From Artocarpus heterophyllus (taxonomy: Eukaryota; Streptophyta; Magnoliopsida; Rosales; Moraceae): a stretch of 64,000 nucleotides of DNA. The stretch spans positions 3,368,801 through 3,432,800 of the forward strand of contig CM046351.1 of assembly GCA_025403435.1 (NCBI GenBank). Direction: 5' to 3'. This document shows positions 36,384-48,424 of this stretch, piece by piece. Position 1 is the first letter of the stretch, and each line of letters begins with the position of its first letter. The translations under genes were made by a program, and so were the position numbers. A model generated the notes under the pieces. That model was not told the DNA's origin and searched no databases. It saw only the letters and a program-made list of their open reading frames with translations.

Positions 36384-37418
36384 TATTGTTTTCTTTTTGG
36401 CCTTGGATCTTACACTAGTGAACAATATGAGATGTATCAATTACTATTGATAGATATTTTCCTAGATCCTCATTTGACTACAGGTTTGAAATTTTTTTGT
36501 ATATTTTTGTGAATTTTAAATGGAAGCTTCTACCGTTGAGGTAATTTCTTCCAACTAGCTAGGAACTGCAATTTTAGTACTAAGATTGATTTGTCAATGC
36601 TAAAAGTGTAGTGTATTTTATAAATTGTTTACAATTATTAATCAAACCGTTAAAAAGTTAATCTAACGACTAAATTAGCAATTCCTACTAGTAGGAAAAA
36701 TTGACAATTCCTACCATAAAGTTACCAAAATTATTTGGAGGAATTAATTCAAAATGAAATAAAACGACAAAGAAGGACATTTGTCAATTTCATGTCTTAA
36801 AAAAGAATCTACGATATTTGGATGACACATTATTTTTCATTCAGGCACCATAAATCGTCCTATCTGTGCCTTGTGAAAAAGTAGCATAATAAATAATTGT
36901 TCTACATTGTATGATGAAAGACGAGAAGATAAAGAATAATATATGTCCATAGAAACATAATTTCCATGTATAAATATAAAAGAACAATGTATTAAACTTG
37001 TTGAAGTAAGTTCTTATTAATGTATTATTTCATCAGAATCCAATCTAAATAATAATGTTATTTTCTGTTATCTAAACAGCCTTTGTGATGGTAATAGTGA
37101 TGTTTAAAAAAAAAAGGAAAAGAAAGAGAAAGAAACCATAATACTATGGTGACAATTTCTTTTCTTATCTTGGCCTTGCAAGAGAAAAATTTTTCTCTCA
37201 ACAAAACAACATTCATAATATACATTTTCATGTCTATTTACATCAGATGTATCTGACTTGATTTTGACTGAGAAGAATGGTGATATACAAGCAGAGTTCC
37301 TCAAGATTTCAGAGAGAAGAACTTAAATATACATGCCAAGCTCATGAAAAATATGTCCAATAATTCTCAGGTAGAAATATATAAGGGCTTCTTGCTTGGC
37401 AGCCACTGTTGGGTCGGT
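36384..37418. other. Intergenic spacer before the thylakoid pseudogene, unit B
   Basis: Counterpart of 8876-9921. No gene seen. Confidence 0.45.
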
Positions 37419-40400
37419 TCATTTCACCTCAGAGCAATTATTTGGGCCCACAGGTTCTCTCAAGCAGCCTAGATATTGCCATGACTGCAGATTCAATTGA
37501 TGCATCTTCACCCTATTTTATCACATCTAAAATTAATATTTTATAGACACAATATAGAAAACAACATTTCAAACAAAATGACCAACTGACATCATCTCAG
37601 ATACAAATGTTAATGTTAATACTTCATTTATCACTAACAAGTGTAAAGAAGACGTATTTGATATGTTCTAATATATAATACTACCTCAAATATTCTATCT
37701 ATTTTTTCTCACAACTATTAAATATTGAAGCTTGTAAAAATAAACTATAATACTATAATTATTTTAAAGGAACACAGTTGTAATGATTAAATAAAAAGTT
37801 AATATACTAATCAATTGCAATCAAATACCAAATTTGGCCCTTGTTATAGCATTTGCTTAACTTTTAACATAAAAAATAGCATTGCATTGAAGAGTGAATT
37901 TTTTACTTAAATGTCAAAATTTGACATTGAGGGGTTGCGTTGGAGATCTCTAAGTCACCAGTCCATAAATCTAAGAGAGAATCTTACCTTCTCTTTCCAA
38001 TAAAAGATATTTCCATACTTGCCAGCCAAACGACTCCAAAAGCTACGCGGAATGTCTAGATCAACTGTAGCTCCAACATTGAAAATTCAGTATATTTCCT
38101 GTTTAAATATACCCATATGTAAATCTCCATATCACAGTATCATCCTCTTGGTATGTTAAAAAAAAGTACTAATGAAGACAAGGTCTTTACCAACGTGGGG
38201 TCAGCAACAAAGACTATGGTTCTATCAATCCACTTGCCAAAAGTTCTTATAGCCAATCCTGCAAAGAAAGATTTTTGATTGCAAGAGTCTTCTTCAGAAT
38301 TTTCTGGTAATGGAATCAGTGGGACACAATTTTTAACCTCAACTTTCCATCAAGTTCTATTAAATAATTGTTTTTTTTAATTAGTAATATAACTATGATA
38401 TTATCTGACGGTTCAAGAACTATATTCTAACTGTAGGCTATTTTTTCAAGCCCTATACTGAATAAAGCACAATGCTAGTCTTGCAATAAGTTGATCTTCA
38501 CCTGGAGTGTCTGGGTAATTCTGGGCCAAAACTCTCAACTTGAATCTGGTATCCTTTTCAATATCAGCTATCTCCTGTGCAAGTCTTTTCCCTGAAAAAT
38601 GTTTCTAAGAAAGTCAACTCCTTGTTCCCTTTTATCCCCAAGTTCTTGAGAAAACTATTGTCCATAAAATCAGAAGACAGAGTCTCTTTCATGAAGGAAA
38701 AAAAAGGAACAAAATCCCAATATTACACAGCCCCACAAGTCACTCCTACCTAGGGGTGGCACTTCGTGTTAGCGGGTCGAGTTTAGGTTAAGTTGAGGGT
38801 CAATTTTTACATAAACTAACCTGACACTAACCAGACCCATGACATGAATGGGTTAAAATATCTCAACATTAACATTACGATCCGTACTAACCCTTTCCTT
38901 ATGCAACTTATGAAACGCCAACAACCCGCAACCCACCAATGACACGTAGTAACCCCCTAACTCATGACGTTTTTGGCTTGGAATTTACATTAATATAATA
39001 TAAAAAAAACAACATAAAACAAATTTCTTTAAAATCAAATGAGTTCTACACAACAACAACAAAAAATTGTCCTAAGATTTTAAAAACATTTAACAACACA
39101 ACGAGTCCAACACCACAAAATAACAAGTCTAACAAAATAACAAGTCCAACAAATAAATCGCTGATCAGACAGGGCTTTGTCTGATAAGAATATTAATAAT
39201 AGAAAAAAATATTTAAATAATTAATCGCTGATCAGACAGGTCATTTTTGCCATATGGGATGACCCAAACACGACCTGTTCAGATTCCAATTGATACTTAA
39301 ACGACACGTGGCTAATTTTTTTTACCCTAACCCATAAAAAACGTATCGGATTTATGTCATATCGTCGTGTCATAACTAATATCACCAGCCCTTCTCCTAC
39401 CCATATTCCAACTGAGAAGAAACAAAGCACACCCTTTTGAGAACTTTTTTTTCTTCTTTACCAAATTCATCGACTGACAAAAATTGAAACGATTAATTAC
39501 AACTTAAATGCAATCAATCACTACAAGGCATATCGCTACGAATTTAGTCTACTGAGAGCAAACAAAAACACGTGAAGGAAAAATAAGCAGAGAAAGAACA
39601 CATGTTTTATAGTGGTTCACCCTCAATGTAAGAGCTATATGTACTTTTAGTTGTTGCAGAAATTTGTTCTAATGAAAAATAAGTTAATAAAAAAAAACAA
39701 ACAAACAAACATTCACGTCTCTAACTCTCGAACAATACTCTATTTCAGCATCCCCTTTACATATAGGATAATTAAAACAATTGAATTTTACAAGTGTTAA
39801 ATCCCAAAACTACTTTCAAGATCGATCTCTATAATATTTTGCATAAAGCAATAATTCGTCATGGCATTAAATTAGGCTACACAATTTAACACATACCGAA
39901 AACAAAGCCCCAAAAAACAACTTTTTTCACACTGATAAGTGATCCCATAAAAACAAATGCAAAGAAATTGTTAATGGAAAAAACAGAGCTGTATTTGCTG
40001 CTATGATTATACTTGAAAAATTATCACTCCCAATAGGCCTATGCAATTAACCTTATCCACTTTTTCTTAAAAACCAAACAAGATAAAAACAAATGGGTTT
40101 TCCATATAGCTCCTATAAACTGGGAAAAAAAAAAAAAAAGTCTCCCAATTTTTATTTTTGGCCATTGCCCACATTTATAAATAAATGAATGATAAATTAT
40201 TAACAACATTGGACTATAAAAGACAATTTTAAAGAGAAATTAAAAAAAAAAACCTGGCCATCAGAGAGGAACCCAGCTACGTCACGACAGTAGTAAACTC
40301 CTTAGGAAGCAATTCTGGCTTTCACTCGCACCTTCGCCTCTACACATCCTGCACTCCAAACAACAACAATATTTTCAATCTGGGTTTTCGCTTCAGATGC

Positions 40401-40667
40401 ACCAAAAAACGACAAAGAAAAATCAATAATGAAATGGAAGTTACTTGCCTGGAAAAACAGCAAGCGAAATGCCGAGAGCGAGAGCCCCTGAGAGACCCCA
40501 ATTCAAGGATTTTGATCTGAAATCAGAGAAGAAGGTTTTGTAGATTTTGTTTGTAGTTCGGTTGAACAGAGAGGAAATGACGCAGTAATCACTGGTTGCT
40601 TCAGAATTGCAGAACTTGCGGTTGTTGGAAAGCTTAGTGATGAACAACCCAAGGGTAGATAACTCAT
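37419..40667 (-). pseudogene. TL15B: Thylakoid lumen 15-kDa protein 2-like, unit B (multiple frameshifts)
   Basis: All six exons are recognisable at the positions expected from unit A, but nearly every one has an indel. Exon 1 loses one A (GAAGGTTTTG, near 40535), which destroys the transit-peptide frame. Exon 2 loses one base near 40283 and two near 40321. Exon 3 loses one near 38591. Exon 4 has two losses and one gain (near 38194, 38228 and 38243). Exon 5 gains one A (near 38083). Exon 6 gains one C (near 37469). The intron 1 donor reads GCAAGT, the GC-AG consensus. As written it cannot encode the protein; whether these are true mutations or assembly errors is open. Confidence 0.85.
38751..39393. 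mobile_element. hAT-like non-autonomous transposon in intron 2, unit B
   Basis: Same element as in unit A, here with perfect 8-bp flanking duplications CTCCTACC at 38743-38750 and 39394-39401, which fixes its limits. Two internal ATCGCTGATCAGACAGG repeats are kept. Confidence 0.8.
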
Positions 40668-40750
40668 TATTTCCCTTTTCTGTTTTTTTTCTGTTTTTCC
40701 CCCTTGCGGGTTAGTGAAAACAATTAGCTTGTCGTAGTTTTCTATATTCT

Positions 40751-41710
40751 GTCGTTTGTATTTCTTATGTCGTTTTTTATGAATTTATCCTTTTATGTTT
40801 CAGCGTCTTTTTGACGTACATCATCTCATCTGATTGTTGACGTTTCCCTTTTTGGATACAATTTCGATGATTGTCTCGATTTATATGTTCTATTGTTCGT
40901 TTTATGGAGTTGTTTCTCGCATGGTGTCCTCTTAAATGTTCGTGGAATGTTGTTTGTTTACTATTGTCGTTATCAATTGACGTCGTTGCCAAGCTTCTTA
41001 CCGTTAATCTATGTTCTGTCGTTTCTTTTGCGTGTTTCTCTCATCGGCGTGCTTGTCATTTTGTTGTCGTTTTCTTTTTGAGCCTTTACAGCTTCGTTAG
41101 GAAGCACGTTAAAAAGAAAGTTCAGTTTACTATAGTGTAAAGTTCTCACATATTACATGAGAAGCAAAAGTTTACTACAGTATAAAACTCTCCCATACTA
41201 CAATTTTTAAGTTCTAACTGATTTTTCTATGCACAGCCTACAATGTTTGTCTAGTTGCACTGTTCATTTGTTTATCCTTGTGATGTTGTCGTTTGTTTTC
41301 TTTCGTCAATTTCATCTTATTTTGGCCACTTCCATTATAGTTGCTGGTTTCTAGGTCGTTAGTTTTTGCTTTTGTTTCCGTTTCTAACATGTTTGCTTTT
41401 GCTTCCGTTTCTGACATTGTTGTCGTTGCTAATCTCTTTGTTCCTAAATTTTCATGACGTATCTTGTGGTTTTTGGTACTTTGGATGTCGTTTAGTTTAC
41501 TCATTCAAAATGTTGTTTTATTCTTTAAAAGATATTTTCTTCAAAAAACTTGAGTAGTTTACTTAATGTATTTGTCGTTCGAAAGCTTAAAGATGGGGAC
41601 GCCTTATGTTCAAGGTCATGTACATTGTCAAGATGTTGTCGTTTTCTTCAACTCGTGGTTCTTTAGAATAGTTTAGAACGCAGAACAGTCCTGACAACAA
41701 ATTGTCGTTT
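40751..41710. repeat. GTCGTTT motif array, unit B (eroded)
   Basis: Counterpart of 13268-14282. About eight of the thirteen exact heptamers remain; others became GTCGTTA, GTCGTTG or GTCCTTT. Confidence 0.65.
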
Positions 41711-42108
41711 TAGACATAGCGTCCTTTTTACAGATCATGTCCTTTTCCGAGCTGATTCATACTTGACATCAGGTTTCAAAATAACCAATACATAACTTGC
41801 CTTACGGATTCTGAAAGTCCGTTAGCATTTCACCAAAATTTGAGCTCATCTTCCAGATGACTATGTTCGAGACCATTCATAGCATACAATTATGGCATAA
41901 AACTCCGTAACACTGGGGGAAAACAACGCATCTACGTTTAAGATTCCGCACTGGGAGGAGTAAAAAAGGAAGATAAACATAATTTTGATGATCTCAAAGT
42001 CAGAATTTGACAAAAAACAAAGGCTACAAATAGACGAGAGTCTCATTGCTCCCACAGTTATATTTCACGACCAACCGAACATGAGTTCATGCCTGTGTAA
42101 TGACGGAG

Positions 42109-43136
42109 TTACGGGAAATAAACGGGCCAGTTGTGATAGTAAGAGTCTCGATGGTCCTTATCCACGTACTCGTTCCACTGCAACAACAGAAATGGTCATA
42201 TCATGAACAAAACCTCAAGACTGTACCAAACAAGACTTGCAGTTAATCAAAACAATTTCCATTTAGCAAAGAAAAAAGAGAAAAAGATTATTATAAAGTC
42301 GCCAAATTTTGGTTTTTACGATTTCATTAGTTTACCTTGAACTTGTAAGGCTGCCCTTTCTTCATTGCCTTCTTCCAGTGACACTGTTCAAATAACATGG
42401 CTTTGTCATGCCAGCTGCAAGAATTTCAGATTGTTAGACCAGAAGCGGATTTAGATAACTAATCCCAGCGGAGTATATGCTAACACCCTAACTGGAATTA
42501 ATCATCGATTTTCTATATGATTTTCGATCTAACCAAAAATGGACCCTGAAATCAAACGAAACCTCATAGCAAATCATAAATGTGCGAGGTATAGAATGCA
42601 TAGAATAGTAATGTGAAGGAAGAAAGGGCAGGACGGTCACATTCCCCATAAGATCAACTCTATCAAGTTACATCCTATGCACATACAATGAGTAATTAGT
42701 ACCGAGACAATCAGCCAAAGCATTTGTTATATGATGTAGCAGACTAAATGACTGAATCAAAGAACTCACTTTATGCGTCCAGGAAACACACGATGAACGT
42801 GTTCGGCAATAGGGGTAATTCATCAGTAAGCAAATATCACAGTCTAGTGAAGAAACATCCTGGTTAACTATAATAGCATCCCAAGATATAGAATAGAATT
42901 TCAATTAGGAGCAGAATAGAAAAATAGTTTGCAATGTAAAGAAAATCGACAGGGAAATATAACCGAGGCGGTGTGACTTGAGTACTTGAATTGATTAGAG
43001 CGTTGCCACATGTAGGGATTGAACCAGGTGAGAACAGAGAAGGTGGCAGAACCGATCCATATGTTCCAGAATCGGTCTGGCCCTGGGTGCGGAACACCGG
43101 GGTCCCCTCTGTATGCATTGCCAAATACTTCTCCAT
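42109..43136 (-). pseudogene. Complex I B15/NDUFB4-like subunit, unit B (one frameshift)
   Basis: Exons 43136-42986, 42414-42336 and 42177-42109. Exons 2 and 3 and all splice sites match unit A. Exon 1 has lost one A (CCAAATACTT instead of CCAAAATACTT, near 43123), shifting the frame after the fifth codon. The lesion is in a homopolymer, so the copy could be functional if this is a read error; otherwise it is a young pseudogene. Confidence 0.8.
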
Positions 43137-43904
43137 TTTGCTCCTTTTGCTTATATCCTAATCAGCTTCCTTATCCTGAAAGCCAAATGGGAACCCAATT
43201 ACCCATAGACAAACTCAAGTCAAAACCCTATCAGTCCATATGCAATGCAAAACAAATAGAAAATAACCTAATTACTTCCATAAAGTTTCCTCACTCTTGT
43301 CTGCTCCAACATTTCTCATGCTTAGGATGATCCTCAAGGGGCATAAACAATTTTTTTAACCAAAAAAAATACCACAATTAAATTTTTTTTTCCCAAAAAT
43401 AAAAATTAAGTTAATTCCATAGTTAAAATGTTCTAAAAGCACAAGGAAAGAAAGGCCTCTTTTGAGTTGACAATCTTGGAAAAGCACGTCCTTTTGAAAC
43501 AATTCATAAACTTAACCAAATTGAAACACATAAAGCAACTGAAATTCGATGAATTACCACATTCATACACTAACCCAATAAAAAAAAAATCTATTTTAAT
43601 CAGATAGGTAAACTGATTTCTTGAAAACAAAAACGAAAATTGAACCAAAATTATTCAAGGCGATGGGTGAAAATCGCATTCGTTTTTGAGTTATGAATTT
43701 TACAAAATTTGTTAAAATTGGAAAAAAAAAATTTAAGGGGCAAAAACATCTTTTCACAAAAGGAATTTGAGTAAGGTACTTTGAGAAAATTTGATCATCT
43801 TGCAAAATGGGGACTAATGATGTAAAAAGAATATTTTTAGTCTCAGGGACAAAATTGTCAGAATTTGCAAATAAGGGATAAAATTGCAAAGTTTTGATAA
43901 ACTT
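43137..43904. other. Spacer upstream of the complex I copy, unit B
   Basis: Counterpart of 15681-16489. AT-rich, no gene supported. Confidence 0.4.
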
Positions 43905-44949
43905 GGGTTTTTATTTCAAGTTCACAACCCGACGCCTTGAATTTCTACGCTAATAAGTGACATTTCTATCAAATTAGCCAAACAGACTTAGGAATTCAAA
44001 GTGGCCCATCAAGGACAAAAATGTCATTTGCATAAAATAGTCGGTACGGACCCTAAAACATAGAGAAAACAACCTTATAAAGGATTTCTCTCCTCTTTGT
44101 TAGAAGTTATGAGATAGGATGAAATGAGACAACGGTCTAACTTTAAGTAACCAGAATAGTATTCCGAAATAGTAATCGATAAGTATAGCTAAATAGTGAT
44201 GATTTTGGCTAATAATGATATAAATGGCCAAAACGGGTCCTTAGACGAGTAACAAAGGAATCCTGAGGACGGTTTCAATAGCAGCAAAAGAAAGTAAGTT
44301 TCAAACCCACTTACGGTATGAAATAGTAGGTTAAGAGTATAATATGTTCATGAGTATATACCTGTGTATATTATACAATTGAAAAGTGTATCTAATTTAC
44401 ATTAGTATGTAAATGTATTGTCATGCATGGTATGATAACCACAATAATTAGACTGGTAAATGAATCACCTAAAGGAAATATAAGTATCACACCAGCTCCT
44501 GACACAAAAAGGAGAGTTTAAAGTGAAGGTATGGTCTCGGTGTTACGAAGACCTATGTACGCATATGGTATGAGCACTTGGGCCCTAGTAAAAGATAAGA
44601 ATAGAATAAAAATAAGGAATGTTCATAAGAAAACATCAATGTATCATGCATATTAATATAAGATACATGTGGGCTATATTTGGACTTACTGAGCATAAGC
44701 TCACCTAGTTATTTCGTGTTGTAGGAATTTCCAGCAAGACGTCAGAATAAATGTATTGGTGAGCTAGCGGTGGAGTATGAGCAATATGCAGAACAGGATG
44801 TGGGTACCACCACAATGAAGTTTCCGTTGCTATGCAAATATAGTTATTTTGGAACTAGTCATATAAAAGATATAGTATGGTTAAGTGAGACAAAATCACT
44901 TTTTGATATACTAAGTATATGAAGTTGTAAAGAAGGGAAGTTGTTTATG

Positions 44950-44990
<41 letters not shown>

Positions 44991-45126
44991 AGAAGAAGTT
45001 TAAGTATTAATGTGTGATATATTTATGTTATTTTTGTAGTCTAAAAAAAATTAAATCCAAGATTTTCATAAATACGTAAGTAAAAAAAGTGTTAAAGCAC
45101 GGCCTGTAAAAAGACGGGTTGTGACA
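43905..45126 (+). mobile_element. Degenerate LTR remnant at the unit boundary, unit B
   Basis: Counterpart of the unit A remnant, ending GACGGGTTGTGACA directly at the B/C junction. Contains a (TA)n tract at 44952-44987. More substitutions than the flanking copies show between B and C. Confidence 0.5.
44952..44987. repeat. (TA)n microsatellite, unit B
   Basis: About 17 AT dinucleotides inside the LTR remnant, the counterpart of 17529-17563. Confidence 0.9.
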
Positions 45127-45128
45127 AC

Positions 45129-46206
45129 ATCAACTATCAATTTAATCACAAAACAAATTTAAACTCCATAAATAAGATAAAAAGATAATGATTTAACATG
45201 AATTTTAAATGCAAAAGTATAAATATGCAGTTCAAGTTATAAGGTGTCATAAAACACATTACAATAACTCATGAATAAAATGAGTAAAGTTGATTGTAAT
45301 AAAATTGTAGTAATAAAAGGAAACAATAGGTCAGTGGGGGCAAAAGAAGAAAATCATAAATTTTTAAGGTTCAAATTCTAATTTTTAAAAAAACAGTGGA
45401 GGCGGTAGCGCCCTATGTACATTCGCCACTAGTTCAAGCCAATAAGGCTTTATTTAAGAAATAAGTTGAAACTTTAAGTTCCAACTAGTTACAGTGTAAA
45501 ACTTTCATATGCTATAATAAAGTTCTAACTTTAACTTCTAACTTACTTTCTAAATTAAATGTACTAAATGTAAGTTAGAACTTTTGTCCCAAACCTAACC
45601 AAATTTATTCATTTATTATCTTTCTTCTCCATGTGATTATTTTAAAACTAATAAAGTTGCTCGTTCTTGTTCAATCTCCCAAACGCAAAGTTGCTCGTTG
45701 TTCTTCAATCTTACGATATATTTATTTATTTTATTCTATTGTGGACAATTTACTTTGTAAATTGATATCTTGAAAAAAAATATATATATATCCCACTGTG
45801 TATACTTTATAATTCTTTTTCTTCATAAAAAATGACAACTTGTCGGCCTCTCGCTGTGAGAATCGATGTTTTTATTTTTTTTTTATAACTTTGGGGGAAT
45901 AGATGTGCCACATTAGTGAAGGATTCGTTTAGGAGAGGCCTATCTTTTTTTATAAAATAATAAAAGTGAGGGAATAGAAAAGTGATTTGTGAGGTATCAT
46001 ATCTTTGTCGTATAATTCACATAATCAAAAGTTTATGTTTTCATGGGCTTTCGCATGCTCCAATCACAAAAAGACACTCTTTTGATCTAAATATTTTATA
46101 CCATACTTTTGAGTTTCCAAAAAAATAAAATAAAATACTCCCTCTCTTGGGCAAAATTTGATGAAAAAGTGTAGTTTAACCACTAAATATTTTTTAAACG
46201 GTGAAA
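45129..46206. other. UGT upstream region, first copy, left part, unit C
   Basis: Nearly identical to 17705-18777; interrupted by chromovirus copy 2 and continued at 55268-55706. No gene. Confidence 0.7.
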
Positions 46207-46211
46207 ATACC
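46207..46211. repeat. Target-site duplication (left), chromovirus copy 2
   Basis: ATACC, repeated at 55263-55267. Same site and same duplication as copy 1. Confidence 0.9.
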
Positions 46212-48376
46212 TGTCACGCCCCGGAGTACGGGAGGTGACGTGGCGGAATATTTAGATTAATTAAAAGAGGATTTAATTGAAATTAAGAGTTTAAAAATCC
46301 AATTAAGTGAGAAATAAAGAGATTTTCCACCACATTTGATAAAAAGAATTTGTAAATATTAAGCAAATAATAATTAAATAGAAAACCGCGAGTATGGGTT
46401 CCACAACCCACAACTTGTGCACACACATGGTTCTGACAATATCATAAATACAATTACAGTCCAAGTACAAATAAAGTTAAGTCTTACATGCCTTGATTAA
46501 TAATACAGAATATAAATAAATTCTCCTATTGCTCCTGAGTTCGGTCCGAAGAATCTTCTCCAAACCTAAATGGGAAACCACCTAGAAGGGGGGAATTTAA
46601 AACAGATAAAACGTGAGCGAAAGGCTCAGTAGGACTAAGTTTTATAAAATAATTTAATGCAAAGGAACATAGCATTATTAGAAGTTATTCAAAAGGACAC
46701 TTAAATAAATAAATAAATACTTTGAGTAGAACCGTTCTGACACAGAACAGTCTACCCGTCAAATCAAAACACCATTTCACTTTTACCTAGGCAAACCATG
46801 ATAACACCACCGTAGTGGCCCAGCTGGGTTTCGGGACCTGCCCTCAAGGTCGATCGCTACACGACCCGATCTCTGATATGGCATCATGCCCATGTGTTTA
46901 TTATCATTATCATTCAAAACCCAATTACCGAGTGTTGTCAATTACATTTATTATGAAATTCATTTCATATCACGGTATATTAAAATATAACCGATAAAAC
47001 CATTTTCAAACAACCGTTGAAAACATTTTGATAGAAATCATTTTCAAAGCCAAATCATTTCAAAACCAGGCTACCAAAGAAAAGGGGTAGAAGTCCTACC
47101 TCAGTACTCGTGCCGGTACCCCACACCGTAATCCCGGTCCGCTATACGTTAGCTCTACGGAACCACGAACGATCCTAGATACAAACTAAGTCAATCAATA
47201 TCTAGTTTGAGACATTCTATGTTACTAAATCATTTTATGATGTCCTAGTGTGCTATTTGTACATTTAAAATCATCCTATAAGGTTGGGGTTTAAATCAGG
47301 GTTCAAAACAGTGAAAACGGGTGAAAATCACAAAATTTTTCATGCCTCGGTCAGCCTGCCGGACGCCCTGCTTCGGCCTGCCGAACTGCACAGTTCGGCC
47401 TGCCGGAAGCAAGGTTCGGCCTGCCGAACGTTTCCCCAGATTCGGCCTACCGGTCGGAAGAACACCGGCCTGCCGATCATCACTCCGCCCTGCCGAACAT
47501 GAACTTCGGCCTGCCGAACTGGGAAGATCCAGAAATCCCAGCTACGGGTTTCTCGATCCCCAAAATCCAAATCTGGATTCCAACCTGTTTTTCTCAATGC
47601 CCAGGCATGAAAAACAATTATAGTTGATAGAAAAACATTCTAAAACATGTTTGGACTCATTTAAACAAGATTTAGACTCAAAATCTTCAAAAATCCGAAA
47701 ATGAGAAAATGAGGGGAAAAATGAAAAAATCTTGAATTCAATCCGTTTTTCTTCAATCTAAGCTTAGATTCTAGTTGTTCTAAGTTCATCTAACACAAAT
47801 CCAAGGTTTTCTAAACTTAAACAAACTTAGATTTCAAAAACACACAAAATTGAAAATTTTGTAAAAGTTTAGAAATTTTGAATCTAACCTCGAATCGAAG
47901 CTTCAATCCGCGTTCTCGGTTGCCGAATCACGTCCCCGAGCTTCCTCCTTGCTAACCCGAAGCTTGGATTCGAAATTGGGTTCAAAATTTGTGAAGAAAT
48001 TAGAGAGAGAGAGAGGGGCTGCCGAGAGAGAAATTGAGAGAGAGCGAGAGAGAGAGAGAACCGGAGAGTGAGGAGAGAGAGTGAGAGAAAGGGAATAAAT
48101 AGAGAAAATCGGTGGGCGGTTTTACTGTGCGAAAACCATGTGCCGCCCACGGTTTTGCAAAACGGAGTATTTTTAACATTTTACAAATTGTGGTGTTTTA
48201 AAACTCAAAACATCATTTTAAAACAATAAGGAATCATTTAAATGCATCAATTTAACAAAACAACCAAAATTTCAAATTCCAACCAAATAATCTAATTAAA
48301 GTTAAAACGTTAATTATGGCACACTAATTCATCATTTACATTTACCTTAACATTAAATAAATTTCGGGGCGTTACA
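46212..48376 (-). repeat. 3' LTR of chromovirus copy 2
   Basis: 2165 bp. Carries the 21-bp palindrome segment (47406-47426) that marks the left LTR of both copies. Palindrome block at 47347-47520. Confidence 0.9.
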
Positions 48377-48394
48377 ACTCTCCACCCCTAAAAG
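48377..48394 (-). other. Polypurine tract, chromovirus copy 2
   Basis: CTTTTAGGGGTGGAGAGT on the element strand, adjoining the 3' LTR. Confidence 0.8.
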
Positions 48395-48424
48395 AAATTT
48401 CGCTCTCAAAATTTACAACTCATT

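Larger units (their letters stand above)
17705..45128. repeat. Tandem segmental duplication, unit B
   Basis: Second unit, about 27.4 kb. The size difference from unit A is accounted for by the chromovirus (9.07 kb), the MITE (0.3 kb), a partial upstream duplication (about 1 kb) and the longer UGT intron (0.8 kb). Many one-base indels private to this unit break its host genes. Confidence 0.9.
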
